From NCBI GenBank assembly GCA_963818725.1, contig CAWFTU010000018.1, positions 124,001 to 188,000 of the forward strand: a DNA stretch of 64,000 nt, written 5' to 3'. The stretch is from DATFDN01 sp963818725 (lineage in GTDB: Bacteria > Pseudomonadota > Alphaproteobacteria > Acetobacterales > Acetobacteraceae). This document shows positions 43,521-52,159 of the stretch, piece by piece (positions within the stretch are counted from its first letter, which is position 1; every line of letters starts with the position of its first letter). The notes below the pieces were generated by a model. It was not told the origin of the DNA, did not search any database, and was given only the letters and a program-made list of their open reading frames with translations. Position numbers and translations under genes: made by a program.

Positions 43521-45923
43521 ATGCGCAGCCAACAGACCAGCGGACACGAGCACCACCCGGGGCATCACCATCATGACCCTGGTTGCCATCGCCACCATGG
43601 CCCCGCTGCTCCGCCGACCAACGCCAATCTAGTTACGGATCCAGTCTGCGGCATGAGGGTAGACCCAGCGACCTCACGGTATCGTCTGGACCGCGACGGG
43701 CGGACCTTCCACTTCTGCTCGGCGGGCTGCCGGACCAAGTTCGAGGCCGGCCCGGGCAAGTACCTGCGGCCCGCAGCGGCCGTCGTGCCCGCGGCGCCGC
43801 GCGAGGGCATCATCTACACTTGCCCGATGCACCCGCAGATCCGGCAGACGGGTCCGGGCACCTGTCCGATCTGCGGCATGGCCCTGGAGCCGCTGGAGGT
43901 GGCCGCCGAGGCCGGTCCGAACCCCGAACTCATCGACATGCGCCGACGGTTCTGGATCGGGCTTGCGCTCACGATCCCGGTGTTCGCGCTGGAGATGGGT
44001 GGCCACCTGCCCCTGTTCGGCCGGCTGCATTTCGGGCCGCCCGCGCTGTCGAACTGGATCCAGCTCGTCCTCGCCACACCGGTCGTCCTCTGGGCGGGCT
44101 GGCCGTTCTTCCAACGCGGCTGGGCCTCGCTGGTCAGCCGTCACCTGAACATGTTCACGCTGATCGCGCTCGGCACCGGCGCCTCCTGGCTCTATAGCGT
44201 GGTCGCGACCCTGGCGCCCGGCGTCTTCCCGCAGGGCTTCCGGGGCATGGGCGGCGCAGTCGCCGTCTATTTCGAGGCGGCTGCCGTCATCACCGTCCTT
44301 GTCCTCCTCGGTCAGGTGCTGGAGCTGCGTGCCCGCGAGCAGACCGGCGGCGCCATCCGCGCCCTGCTCAACCTGGCGCCCAGGACGGCGTGGCGCCTCA
44401 AGGACACCGGCGAGGACGAGGAGATTCCACTGGCCGCGGTGCAAGTGGGCGACCGCCTGCGCATCCGGCCCGGGGACGGCGTGCCGGTGGACGGGGTGGT
44501 GTTGGAGGGCCGCAGCGCCGTGGACGAGTCCATGGTCACCGGCGAATCCCTGCCGGTCGAGAAGGCGCCCGGTGAGAGGGTCATCGGCGGCACCGTGAAC
44601 GGCACCGGCGCGCTGGTCATGCGCGCCGAGAGGGTCGGCTCGGACACCATGCTCTCGGGCATTGTCGCCATGGTCGCCGAGGCGCAGCGCTCGCGCGCGC
44701 CCATCCAGCGCCTGGCCGATACCGTGGCAGGCTGGTTCGTCCCGGCCGTCATCGCCGTGGCGGTCCTCGCCTTCATCGGCTGGGCCGTCTGGGGGCCGGC
44801 CCCGGCGCTGGCCTATGCGCTCATCGCCGCCGTTTCCGTCCTCATCATCGCCTGTCCCTGCGCGCTCGGCCTGGCCACGCCCATGAGCATCATGGTCGGC
44901 GTGGGCAAGGGCGCGGGCGCGGGCGTCCTCATCAAGTCCGCCGAGGCGCTGGAGCGCATGGAGAGGGTGGACACCCTGGTTGTGGACAAGACGGGCACCC
45001 TCACCGAGGGCAAGCCGCGCGTGGTCGCCATCGTGCCCGCGTCTGGCCTCTCCGAGGCCGAGGTCCTGTCCCTGGCGGCAAGCCTGGAGCGGTCGAGCGA
45101 GCACCCGCTGGCAGCCGCCGTCACTGCCGCCGCGCGCGACCGGGGGCTGGCCCTTCAAAACGCGGCGGAGTTCGGCTCCCTTACCGGCAAGGGGGTGACC
45201 GGCACGGTTGGCGGGCGCCGGGTGGCCCTGGGCAACGCCAGGCTGATGGCGGACCTCGGCGTCAACCCGGGAGACCTCGCGGCGCGGGCCGACGACCTCC
45301 GCCGGGACGGCGCCACGGCGCTCTTCCTCGCGGTGGACGGCGGGCCGGGCGGGATCCTCGCGGTGGCAGACCCCGTCAAGCGGACGACGCCCGACGCGCT
45401 CGCCGCGCTGAGGGCGGAGGGCATCCGCATCGTCATGCTCACGGGTGACAACCGCACGACGGCCGAGGCGGTCGCGCGGAGGCTCGGCATCCAGGCGGTC
45501 GAGGCTGACGTCCTGCCCGAAGACAAGAACCGCATCGTCCGAAAGCTCAGGGCCGAGGGAAAGGTTGTCGCCATGGCGGGCGATGGAGTGAACGACGCGC
45601 CGGCCCTGGCCGAGGCCGACGTGGGCATGGCCATGGGCACCGGGACCGAGGTGGCGATCCAGAGCGCCGGGGTCACCTTGGTGAAGGGGGACCTGGCAGG
45701 CATCGCCCGCGCCCGGGCGCTGAGCCGGGCAACCATGCGCAACATCCGCCAGAACCTGTTTTTCGCCTTCATCTACAACATGGTCGGCGTGCCGATCGCA
45801 GCGGGCGTGCTCTATCCCGCTCTCGGCGTCCTGCTCAGCCCGGTCATTGCCGCGCTGGCCATGGCCCTAAGTTCGGTGTCGGTCATCGGTAACGCCCTGC
45901 GCCTACGGACGGTGCGTCTGTGA
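43521..45923 (+). CDS. copA: Copper-exporting P1B-type ATPase
   Basis: An 800-residue heavy-metal ATPase that exports Cu(I). The His-rich N-terminus (GHEHHPGHHHHDPGCHRHH) is followed by a YHS domain (VTDPVCGMRVDPATSRYRLD, FHFCSAGC) and a heavy-metal-binding YTCPMHPQIRQTGPGTCPIC segment in place of the usual CxxC domains. Membrane helices, TGES in the actuator, CPC in LIIACPCALGLATP near residue 445, DKTGT near 489, and GDGVNDAPALAEADVG are all present. The ATG at 43521 fits; longer frames run into the control region. Divergent from the MerR-type regulator. Confidence 0.93.
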   Translation: MRSQQTSGHEHHPGHHHHDPGCHRHHGPAAPPTNANLVTDPVCGMRVDPATSRYRLDRDGRTFHFCSAGCRTKFEAGPGKYLRPAAAVVPAAPREGIIYTCPMHPQIRQTGPGTCPICGMALEPLEVAAEAGPNPELIDMRRRFWIGLALTIPVFALEMGGHLPLFGRLHFGPPALSNWIQLVLATPVVLWAGWPFFQRGWASLVSRHLNMFTLIALGTGASWLYSVVATLAPGVFPQGFRGMGGAVAVYFEAAAVITVLVLLGQVLELRAREQTGGAIRALLNLAPRTAWRLKDTGEDEEIPLAAVQVGDRLRIRPGDGVPVDGVVLEGRSAVDESMVTGESLPVEKAPGERVIGGTVNGTGALVMRAERVGSDTMLSGIVAMVAEAQRSRAPIQRLADTVAGWFVPAVIAVAVLAFIGWAVWGPAPALAYALIAAVSVLIIACPCALGLATPMSIMVGVGKGAGAGVLIKSAEALERMERVDTLVVDKTGTLTEGKPRVVAIVPASGLSEAEVLSLAASLERSSEHPLAAAVTAAARDRGLALQNAAEFGSLTGKGVTGTVGGRRVALGNARLMADLGVNPGDLAARADDLRRDGATALFLAVDGGPGGILAVADPVKRTTPDALAALRAEGIRIVMLTGDNRTTAEAVARRLGIQAVEADVLPEDKNRIVRKLRAEGKVVAMAGDGVNDAPALAEADVGMAMGTGTEVAIQSAGVTLVKGDLAGIARARALSRATMRNIRQNLFFAFIYNMVGVPIAAGVLYPALGVLLSPVIAALAMALSSVSVIGNALRLRTVRL

Positions 45924-46085
45924 ACGCTCGGTCCCAGCGGATGTGACTCGCCACACCTGCCGGAGGACCTGTCGCCTCTCGCGTCCGAGCCGGTATGCAC
46001 CAAGGAGAGTTCCCGAAAGGTTTGCGGGCCGCTTTGCGACGGCTGGAAACTCCTGCGCGCCTTACTCCTTCGTCGGAGCTAGGCA
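45924..46085. other. Intergenic downstream of copA
   Basis: 162 bp with no supported gene. The sequence before the MITE contains one arm of its target duplication. Confidence 0.3.
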
Positions 46086-46209
46086 CAATACGGTTCACTT
46101 TAGTTGTTTGTGCCGCAGGGAGAACCAAGGCGGATGCTGCATTTTCAATTGGTTGGTATTCGGCCGATAGCTTAAGTGAACAGGATTTTGCCTTAAGTGA
46201 ACCGTATTG
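46086..46209. mobile_element. 124-bp MITE with IS4-like ends
   Basis: The ends CAATACGGTTCACTT and AAGTGAACCGTATTG are exact inverted copies. The 10-bp target GAGCTAGGCA is duplicated on both sides. A second partial copy of the end (TTAAGTGAACAGGATT) lies just inside the right end. No gene is inside. End sequence and duplication length resemble IS4-group elements. Confidence 0.8.
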
Positions 46210-46233
46210 GAGCTAGGCAGAGAGTGGCGGGGC

Positions 46234-46635
46234 ATGGGTAAAGCGGCCGGTCTCATCCGGTTGATGCTGGCAGGAGCCTTCCTGCTGGCCCTTACCCTCT
46301 CTGTCTTCCCGGTCAGCGCCAACGCTTGTCCCAACACAAGACTAGTGCCCGGCACCGCCCAGCCAGACGCGCATGTGACATCCCTTGAGACCGTTGCATC
46401 CGTCACGCCGCTCACCACTGTCCTGAACGCGCATCACCAGGGCCATCACGGCAGCTCTACACTGGACTGCTGCAAACTCGGTCTGTGCGGCAGCGGCTTG
46501 GCTGCGGTCCTGCCCGCTGCGGGCCTTGTGGCACCGCACTCAAGGTCCGCGCCGTCCTTTACGCCCCTGCGCGCAGCGGCGCTCCCGGGCCTGAACATAA
46601 GTCCGCCGCCTCCTCCTCCGCGTAGCCGCGCCTGA
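46234..46635 (+). CDS. Hypothetical exported His/Cys-containing protein near copA
   Basis: A 133-residue protein with a clear signal peptide (LIRLMLAGAFLLALTLSVFP, cleavage near SANA). The mature part has LNAHHQGHHGSSTLDCCKLG with several His and Cys residues that could bind metal, and a Pro-rich C-terminus. I do not recognise a named family, but small exported proteins of this type are found beside copper ATPases. Transcribed in the same direction as copA, 310 bp downstream, with the MITE between. An in-frame TTG at 46207 is an alternative start. Confidence 0.6.
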   Translation: MGKAAGLIRLMLAGAFLLALTLSVFPVSANACPNTRLVPGTAQPDAHVTSLETVASVTPLTTVLNAHHQGHHGSSTLDCCKLGLCGSGLAAVLPAAGLVAPHSRSAPSFTPLRAAALPGLNISPPPPPPRSRA

Positions 46636-46800
46636 AGCGATCCCAGCCGCCGCGTGGCGGGCCGGGATAGGAGTGCCATGTCCGTACGGACGTGGCCGCA
46701 ACCGATGGCACGGGAATGAGGCGCCGCTCCCGTGCCCTGTCCACCGTCGGCGCCTTTAGAACGGAGAAGCCAGATGCAACACCTGTCACCCGAGATGCGC
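46636..46800. other. Intergenic before IS1595
   Basis: 165 bp with no supported gene; the open frame that crosses it belongs to the IS1595 transposase frame read too far upstream. Confidence 0.3.
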
Positions 46801-46898
46801 GGCCTTATGTAGCAGCCGCCACCGGTGAATTTAGGGTTGTACTTTTTGGCAGGCCCTGGCAGGAGAGCGCTGGCTTGGTCCTCCCACGATGGGTGTTC

Positions 46899-47882
46899 AT
46901 GGCGCAACACTTCCTGCTGTGTGCGGCGGCGCGCTCGCTCAGCGCCGCCAAGATTATGCGCATGTCCGACCGCGGGGTCGAGAACGTGTTTCTGCGCCTG
47001 CGCTGGCCCGACACCGACGGCAAGCCAGTCTGTCCGGGCTGCGGCTGCACGATCTGCTACGCGTGCCCGCGATCGGCTGACCACCGGCGATGGCGCTGCA
47101 AGGCGTGTCGCGGTGATTTCTCCATCACCTCGGGTACCCTGTTCGCCTGGCACAAACTGCCGCTGAGGACCGATCTGCTCGCCGTCGCCGCGTTCTGCAA
47201 CGAGGTCAAGGGCAAGAGCATGCTTGCCTTGGCGCGTGAACTCGATGTCCAGTACAAAACGGCGTTCGTGTTGGCGCACAAGCTGCGCGAAGCCATGGCG
47301 TCCAGCCTGAAGGCGCTGCGCATCGGCGGGCAGGGACGGGTTGCAGAGATCGACGGCGCCTACTTCGGCGGCCACGTCCGGCCGGAGAACCTGGCTGCCG
47401 ACCGGGTCGACCGGCGGCTCGCCGAGAACCAGTCGGGCAGACGCCAGGTTGTCGTGGTGATGCGCGAGCGCGACGGCCGCACGCTGCCGCAGGTGTTCTC
47501 GGCCGAAGAGGCCGCCGTGTCGACGATCTGCCAGCGGATCAACAAGGGCACGGTGGTTCATGCCGATGAGAGCGCGGCCTGGAACCAGCTGCACGCCCGG
47601 TTCGCCATGCGGCGCATCAACCACCAGGATGGCTACAGCGTCGGCGGCGCCTGCACCAATGGCGCGGAATCCTATTTCTCCCGTCTGCGCCGCGGCGAGC
47701 TCGGACACCATCACCACATCGCCGGGCCGTATCTCCTCCGCTATGCCCGGGAGGCAGCTTGGCGCGAGGACCTCCGCCGCGTCAGCAACGGCGAGCAGGC
47801 ACACGGCGTTGTCCGGCTGGCGATGCCATGCAGCCCATCAGTCGATTTCTGCGGCTACTGGCAGCGCGCCCGCGCCGCCTAG
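46899..47882 (+). CDS. IS1595-family transposase
   Basis: A 327-residue protein from the ATG at 46899 (MAQHFLLCAAARSLSAAKIM). It has an N-terminal zinc ribbon (CPGCGCTICYACP and CKACRGDFSITSGTLF), the helix-turn-helix segment SMLALARELDVQYKTAFVLA, and the DDE domain: VAEIDGAYFGGHVRPE, VVHADESAAWNQLHARF, INHQDGYSVGGACTNGAES. Frame intact. The longer upstream frame has no conserved content. Confidence 0.9.
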   Translation: MAQHFLLCAAARSLSAAKIMRMSDRGVENVFLRLRWPDTDGKPVCPGCGCTICYACPRSADHRRWRCKACRGDFSITSGTLFAWHKLPLRTDLLAVAAFCNEVKGKSMLALARELDVQYKTAFVLAHKLREAMASSLKALRIGGQGRVAEIDGAYFGGHVRPENLAADRVDRRLAENQSGRRQVVVVMRERDGRTLPQVFSAEEAAVSTICQRINKGTVVHADESAAWNQLHARFAMRRINHQDGYSVGGACTNGAESYFSRLRRGELGHHHHIAGPYLLRYAREAAWREDLRRVSNGEQAHGVVRLAMPCSPSVDFCGYWQRARAA

Positions 47883-48322
47883 CTCACCCGCCACTTGATC
47901 ACGCCTCCCGTCTCGGTGCGCTCGATCGTCTCTTTCGCCCGGTTGAGCGAACCGAGGATGGTCTTCTAAATCAGCGCGCGCTGGCGGTCGTCGACGGCCG
48001 GGATCGCCTTCGCGTCCCTGACCCGTTCGGCTAGCTCTCGCGTCGTCAGTGGCTGCGATGCATCGCGCAGCACGTCGTAGATCAGACGCAGGCATTCACC
48101 GGGACGGAACCAGGCATTGCGAGCCCGCTGCTGCCTGGGTCGGATCTCCTCTGGCCGGATATCCGGATCGAACAGCCGCATGGTCGCGTCGAGATGCGTC
48201 AGACTGGCGCGGTGTTCCACCAGCTCCTGCTCCAGGCGGATCACCATCCCGGCGAGTTCGGATCGCTTGTCGCGTAACGCATAGATGACATGCGCCTCGG
48301 CCAACGCCGTTGTCCTCCGCAA
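47879..48322 (-). pseudogene. IS1595 passenger gene with an amber stop
   Basis: A helical protein of about 147 residues that starts MRRTTALAEAHVIYALRDKR, then LVEHRASLTHLDATMRLFDP and CLRLIYDVLRDASQPLTTRE, a winged-helix-like region. A TAG at 47966-47968 interrupts ALI and the same frame goes on KTILGSLNRAKETIERTETG to a stop that overlaps the transposase stop. A CAG codon one base away would restore it. The function is unknown; it lies inside the element and converges on the transposase gene. Confidence 0.65.
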
Positions 48323-48396
48323 ACATCAACGGCACGGATGATAAACGGCGAGTGTCTGCACGCGAACGAGCGGGTGGTGGCAGGAGCTACATAAGG

Positions 48397-48676
48397 CCGC
48401 TTATGTCCGGCCTGCGCGACCTTGGCCGCTGGCCATCATGGGTGTGCGCAGGCGTGTCAGGCACCAATCTGCTTTGGCGTGCTCGAGGCACGTAACCGTG
48501 TGCGGTATCGCCTGAACTGCTGTGACCACAGCCTTTCCCATCACGCTGTGAGGCGCTGCCTGACGGATCAGTCGGGCTTACGCCCGTCGCCTACCATTGC
48601 GCGCCGAGCTGTCACGCCACGGCTGTCGCCGTGCTCACGACACGCCCCTTCGCGCGGTAGACCTCGTTGCGCGTCA
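48397..48676. other. Intergenic between IS1595 and IS110
   Basis: 280 bp with no gene or clear repeat; it may include the non-coding end of the IS110 element. Confidence 0.3.
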
Positions 48677-49705
48677 TCAGCCCCTCGCTGACATTCCAAC
48701 GACTGGCGTCGTTGGAACCTTGGCCAGCTTCGCCCACGCGATGCGCGCCATCTTGTTGGCCAACGCCACGGTGACCAACCGGACCGGCCGGCGTTGCAGG
48801 AGCCCTCGGGTCCACGCCCCAGCCGCGCTGTTCCAACCTGCCGAGCGGTAAACCATCGATGTGGCCCCGAGAACCAGCAGTCTGCGGATCTCCCGGTTGC
48901 CCGTCTTGGTGATCCGGCCGAGGCGGGCTTTCCCGCCAGTGGAATGCTGCCGCGGCACCAAGCCAAGCCAGGCGGCAAAATCTCGGGCGCTCTTGAACAC
49001 GCTGAAGTCGACGACGCTGGCCACGACCAGCGACGCGGTGATTGGACCAATGCCGGGGATCGTGGCCAGCCGGCGAGCGCGTTCATCGCCTCGCGCATGA
49101 GCCACAATCCGGGCTTCGGCCGCTTCGATGCTGCCGGCCAGTCGGTCGCACTGGTTGTATAATTCCCTCACCGCCTGCCGGGCGCTGTCCGGGATCGTCT
49201 CATCTGTGTCGACAAGTGCCATGAGCTCGGGAAGCCTGCCGATGCCTTTGGCCGCGGTCAGGCCAAATTCGGTGACCAGACCGCGAAGAGCATTGGCCAG
49301 CATGGTTTGCTGCTTGACCAGCAGCAACCGAACCGAATGTAACGCCAGGACGCCTTGCTGCGCCAAGCTTTTGACGGGGACGAACCTTGTTTCAGGACGA
49401 GAGGCAGCCGCGCAAATGGCGGCCGCGTCGGCGGCATCGTTTTTCTTGCCCTTCTTGACGAAGGGCTTGATGGCTTCGGGTGCGACAAGCTTCACGTCGT
49501 GTCCAAGACCGGTCAGCAGGCGGGCCCAGTGGTGAGCTGCGCCGCAGGCTTCCATGACAACCGTGCAGCCCTCCAGCCATTTGAAGGATGGGATCAGCTC
49601 AATTCGCTGTAGTTTGCGCCTGATCACCGGCTGCCCCGTCCCGTCGACAGCGTGAACTTGGAAGGCGGACTTGGCAGTATCCAGACCAATCATGCTAGTG
49701 CTCAT
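48677..49705 (-). CDS. IS110-family (IS1111-type) transposase
   Basis: A 342-residue DEDD transposase, different from the copies at 572 and 6935. The N-terminus is MIGLDTAKSAFQVHAVDGTG; LVAPEAIKPFVKKGKKNDAA carries the second acidic site; the C-terminal domain has LATIPGIGPITASLVVASVV, DFAAWLGLVPRQHSTGGKAR and RITKTGNREIRRLLVLGA. The whole frame is intact. Its ends could not be defined because no second copy is in the window. Confidence 0.9.
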   Translation of the reverse strand: MSTSMIGLDTAKSAFQVHAVDGTGQPVIRRKLQRIELIPSFKWLEGCTVVMEACGAAHHWARLLTGLGHDVKLVAPEAIKPFVKKGKKNDAADAAAICAAASRPETRFVPVKSLAQQGVLALHSVRLLLVKQQTMLANALRGLVTEFGLTAAKGIGRLPELMALVDTDETIPDSARQAVRELYNQCDRLAGSIEAAEARIVAHARGDERARRLATIPGIGPITASLVVASVVDFSVFKSARDFAAWLGLVPRQHSTGGKARLGRITKTGNREIRRLLVLGATSMVYRSAGWNSAAGAWTRGLLQRRPVRLVTVALANKMARIAWAKLAKVPTTPVVGMSARG

Positions 49706-49954
49706 CGTGGATGGCTTCCCTGTCTGCGGCTCTCGCGACCCGCATCATGGCACATCTATGCCGGAGGGGGCCGTCCACCCCATCTGCTTGATTTACGCAA
49801 ATGCTTGCAGCAGCCTAGCTGCCGGCGATTTCCAAAGGCACAATGGCGGGATGTCAGACTACTGGATTAAAGTACGATTGATGACTGGCTGAGGGCAGAG
49901 CATCGGTTGTCATCTGAATAACGCCAAGGGATGCCGGACTTCGGCACCGCACGA
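49706..49954. other. Intergenic
   Basis: About 250 bp with no recognisable gene on either strand. Confidence 0.3.
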
Positions 49955-50131
49955 TCAACCTGCGTGTGGATGACGCTTCGCTTCAGCGATTGCATCCGCC
50001 AGGTTCGTGTAGCGATAATCGCCGTAGAAGAACACGCTGATCTGGGCGCAGGTGATGCCATATTTTGCCATCTCCACCACGGCCTCGCGGCCGAGATCCG
50101 CATCGCTTCGGTTCGTATGTTCCGGCATCAT
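49955..50131 (-). CDS. Small hypothetical protein
   Basis: A 58-residue protein from the ATG at 50131: MMPEHTNRSDADLGREAVVE, then MAKYGITCAQISVFFYGDYR and a helical end (ADAIAEAKRHPHAG). The composition and codon use fit a real gene, and it lies with two other small minus-strand ORFs. The family is unknown to me. The longer frame upstream is Arg-rich and looks non-coding. Confidence 0.5.
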   Translation of the reverse strand: MMPEHTNRSDADLGREAVVEMAKYGITCAQISVFFYGDYRYTNLADAIAEAKRHPHAG

Positions 50132-50174
50132 GTTGAGCTCTCTATTGCAGGAAAAATATTCGCGGTGTCCGCCC

Positions 50175-50372
50175 TCAGCGCGGCTTGCCCATGCCACGTC
50201 GACGTTCGATAGCGTCGGCCGTGACCTCTTCAGAGATGCTTGCCAGCGTCGCCTCGACCGCCTGTGGCGAAGCGTCCTTTCCCGGCGAAGCTGCTCGGCG
50301 AAACGCTTCGCCGCGCGCTGCATAGGCCGCCCTGGCCTCTCTGACCTGGTCGGCGCGACTTTCGTCATCCAT
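50175..50372 (-). CDS. Small hypothetical protein, helical
   Basis: A 65-residue, highly charged, probably helical protein (MDDESRADQVREARAAYAAR; ATLASISEEVTADAIERRRG). The start overlaps the end of the upstream membrane-protein ORF by 8 bp, so the two could be one operon. The family is not recognised. Confidence 0.5.
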   Translation of the reverse strand: MDDESRADQVREARAAYAARGEAFRRAASPGKDASPQAVEATLASISEEVTADAIERRRGMGKPR

Positions 50373-50607
50373 GTCGGGGCCTCCCCTGCTGGGCCTTCCA
50401 TGTACATTGCACCCAAACGGCGCCGCCGAGCAGGCCGACGATACCGGCGAGCAGCAACCATTTCAGCGGCATCGGCGGCGCAGTTGGGGATTGCGCGTCA
50501 ATTAAGGCGATAGAGAGCACCGTTAGCACCACACTACCGCCCGCGAGCAGAATACCCGCCCATTGCATCCGCCCGAGCGGCTTCATCCGCTTTCCCCCGA
50601 GCGTCAT
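50365..50607 (-). CDS. Small membrane protein with two helices
   Basis: An 80-residue protein with two hydrophobic segments (MQWAGILLAGGSVVLTVLSI and LKWLLLAGIVGLLGGAVWV) joined by a short loop, and basic ends. First gene of a possible three-gene run of small proteins on the minus strand. Function unknown. Confidence 0.5.
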   Translation of the reverse strand: MTLGGKRMKPLGRMQWAGILLAGGSVVLTVLSIALIDAQSPTAPPMPLKWLLLAGIVGLLGGAVWVQCTWKAQQGRPRHG

Positions 50608-50940
50608 GCGACGTACCCACGCCTAGCGCCGTCCGGCGCTTTTTCGGACAGGCTGCCATCCCACCGCGGTTTTGTGACTGGCCGCACCCTCCTGACGATG
50701 TTCATGGCGCCCTTTCAAGGCATGCTTCAGCGAATATACGTGCTGTATCCGGCAGGGCCACCGAAGCCACGATGCTACTTCGGGCAAGAAATATCGAGGG
50801 GTGGCAAAGCCGCTTCTTTTCGAAGCTGAAGGCTATCGCGATCTCTTACATCGGGCCGATATAGGAACATTCAATCCCTACGCCCATATTGAGTCACCCG
50901 GCGTAGGCGGTTTCTCGACGATTTGTTCAAAACTGCGCGC
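50608..50940. other. Intergenic before the IS630 array
   Basis: 333 bp with no supported gene. It ends at the TA where IS630 copy A is inserted. Confidence 0.3.
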
Positions 50941-50943
50941 TAA

Positions 50944-52156
50944 GTGGTGCATCCGCTAAATGAGTGTAGCATTGGGCGACGCGGCGATGCCGAGGCGGCG
51001 CGGGCTGCGGTGCCGGCGCCGGCGCCCCCAGACAAACGGGTGCTTGTGCGCGTTCCAGGTACTCGGTCGCACGCCGGACGGCCTGCTCGATCTCCGCCCA
51101 GGCGTCGAACCGGCGCCCCTTCAGCGCCAGCGAGCGCAGCACCTTCCACCACGGCTCGATCAGGTTCAGGTAGGCCGCGTACTTGGGCTGGAACACGAAC
51201 TCCCAGCGCGGGTGGGCGAGCGCGAACAAGAGCCCGTCGGTGCCGCTGTGCGTGTTGAGGTTGTCCATCACGGCGTAGACCCGCTCGACCGCGGGGCTGA
51301 TCCAGCCCTCGACCCGCTCCAGGAAGTCGACCCAGTTCGCGGTGGTGCGCCCATCGCACGTCGCGGTGAACGCGGCGCCTGTCGCCGGGCAGAAGGCGCC
51401 GAACACGTAACCCGCGACGTCGCGCCGGCCGTAGTCGATCTCCTGCCTGGCGCGCTCCGCCCGCGGGCCGGCCGGCGCGACTACACGCTGGCCGGGATAG
51501 CTCTTGCTGGCTTGCGGCCTCATCTCGTCGAGGCAGACGACGACGCTGCCCGCGGGCGGGGCGGTGTAGAGCCGCTCGATCGCCCCCTTTTACGGGTGAA
51601 GTCCGGGTCCACCCGCGCGCCGAACCAAGTCTCTTCCTGGCGCCACTTGAGACCCTCGGCGAGCAGGACCTCGCTGACCCGGCTGCGGCGCATGCCGACG
51701 CCGCGTTCGCCCAAGTAGGCGACCAAGCGGTCCAGCGTCCACGAGGCAAGCGGCAGGTCCAACTCAGCCGGGCGGCTCAGGGCAGCGGTGATGACCGCAC
51801 TCCGCTCTTCGGTGGAGTAGGTGGGGGGCCGTCCCGAGCGCAGGTCCTCTTCCAGCCCCTGCAGGCCGCGCGCGTTGAACCGCTTGAGCCAGAACCGGAC
51901 CGTGGCGCCGCACAGGCCCATCCGGGTCGCGATCTCCGGCGCACTCAGGCCATCGACCGCGTGCCGCACGATCTGGGCTCTGCGGACCAGCCCAGCACCG
52001 AGCATGCGCGAGCGCCCCATGTGCGCCAGCCCGTGCGCTTCCTCATCGCTCAACGCGCGCACCCGAATGGTCATCGCGACATCCCCAGGCAGAACTACCG
52101 CCTGCCTCAACGCCTCGGGCTCAAGAAAGCCGCAGTTAACTTGCCGGATGCACCAC
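50944..52156 (-). mobile_element. IS630-family element, array copy A
   Basis: The element is 1213 bp. Ends GTGGTGCATCCG and CGGATGCACCAC are exact inverted copies. TAA flanks it on both sides (50941-50943 and 52157-52159), fitting the TA target of IS630. It lies head to head with copy B, which starts directly after the shared TAA. Confidence 0.85.
50956..52074 (-). pseudogene. IS630-family transposase, copy A (frame break plus C-terminal frameshift)
   Basis: From the ATG at 52074: MTIRVRALSDEEAHGLAHMG, helix-turn-helix GLSAPEIATRMGLCGATVRF and LKRFNARGLQGLEEDLRSGR. Frame breaks at an A4G5 run (CGTAAAAGGGGGCG) after DPDFTRK, as in copies B and C, and continues in the -1 frame with GAIERLYTAPPAG, then DYGRRDVAGYVFGAFCPATG and VYAVMDNLNTHS. 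An extra C near 51060 shifts the frame again before the C-terminus. The first break is shared and may be programmed; the second is a private mutation. Confidence 0.8.
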
Positions 52157-52159
52157 TAA

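Larger units (their letters stand above)
46801..48396 (+). mobile_element. IS1595-family element carrying a passenger gene
   Basis: Terminal repeats start GGCCTTATGTAGC on both ends and then continue with GCCACC nearby. The size is 1596 bp. It encodes a transposase on the plus strand and a second, convergent gene on the minus strand. The flanking 8 bp are not identical (AGATGCGC versus GCTTATGT), so the duplication has been lost or one end has recombined. Confidence 0.78.

Noticed and set aside
48677..49705. Same IS110 as the copies at 572 and 6935
   Set aside because: The protein is a different branch (342 residues, different N-terminal and C-terminal blocks), so it was listed separately.
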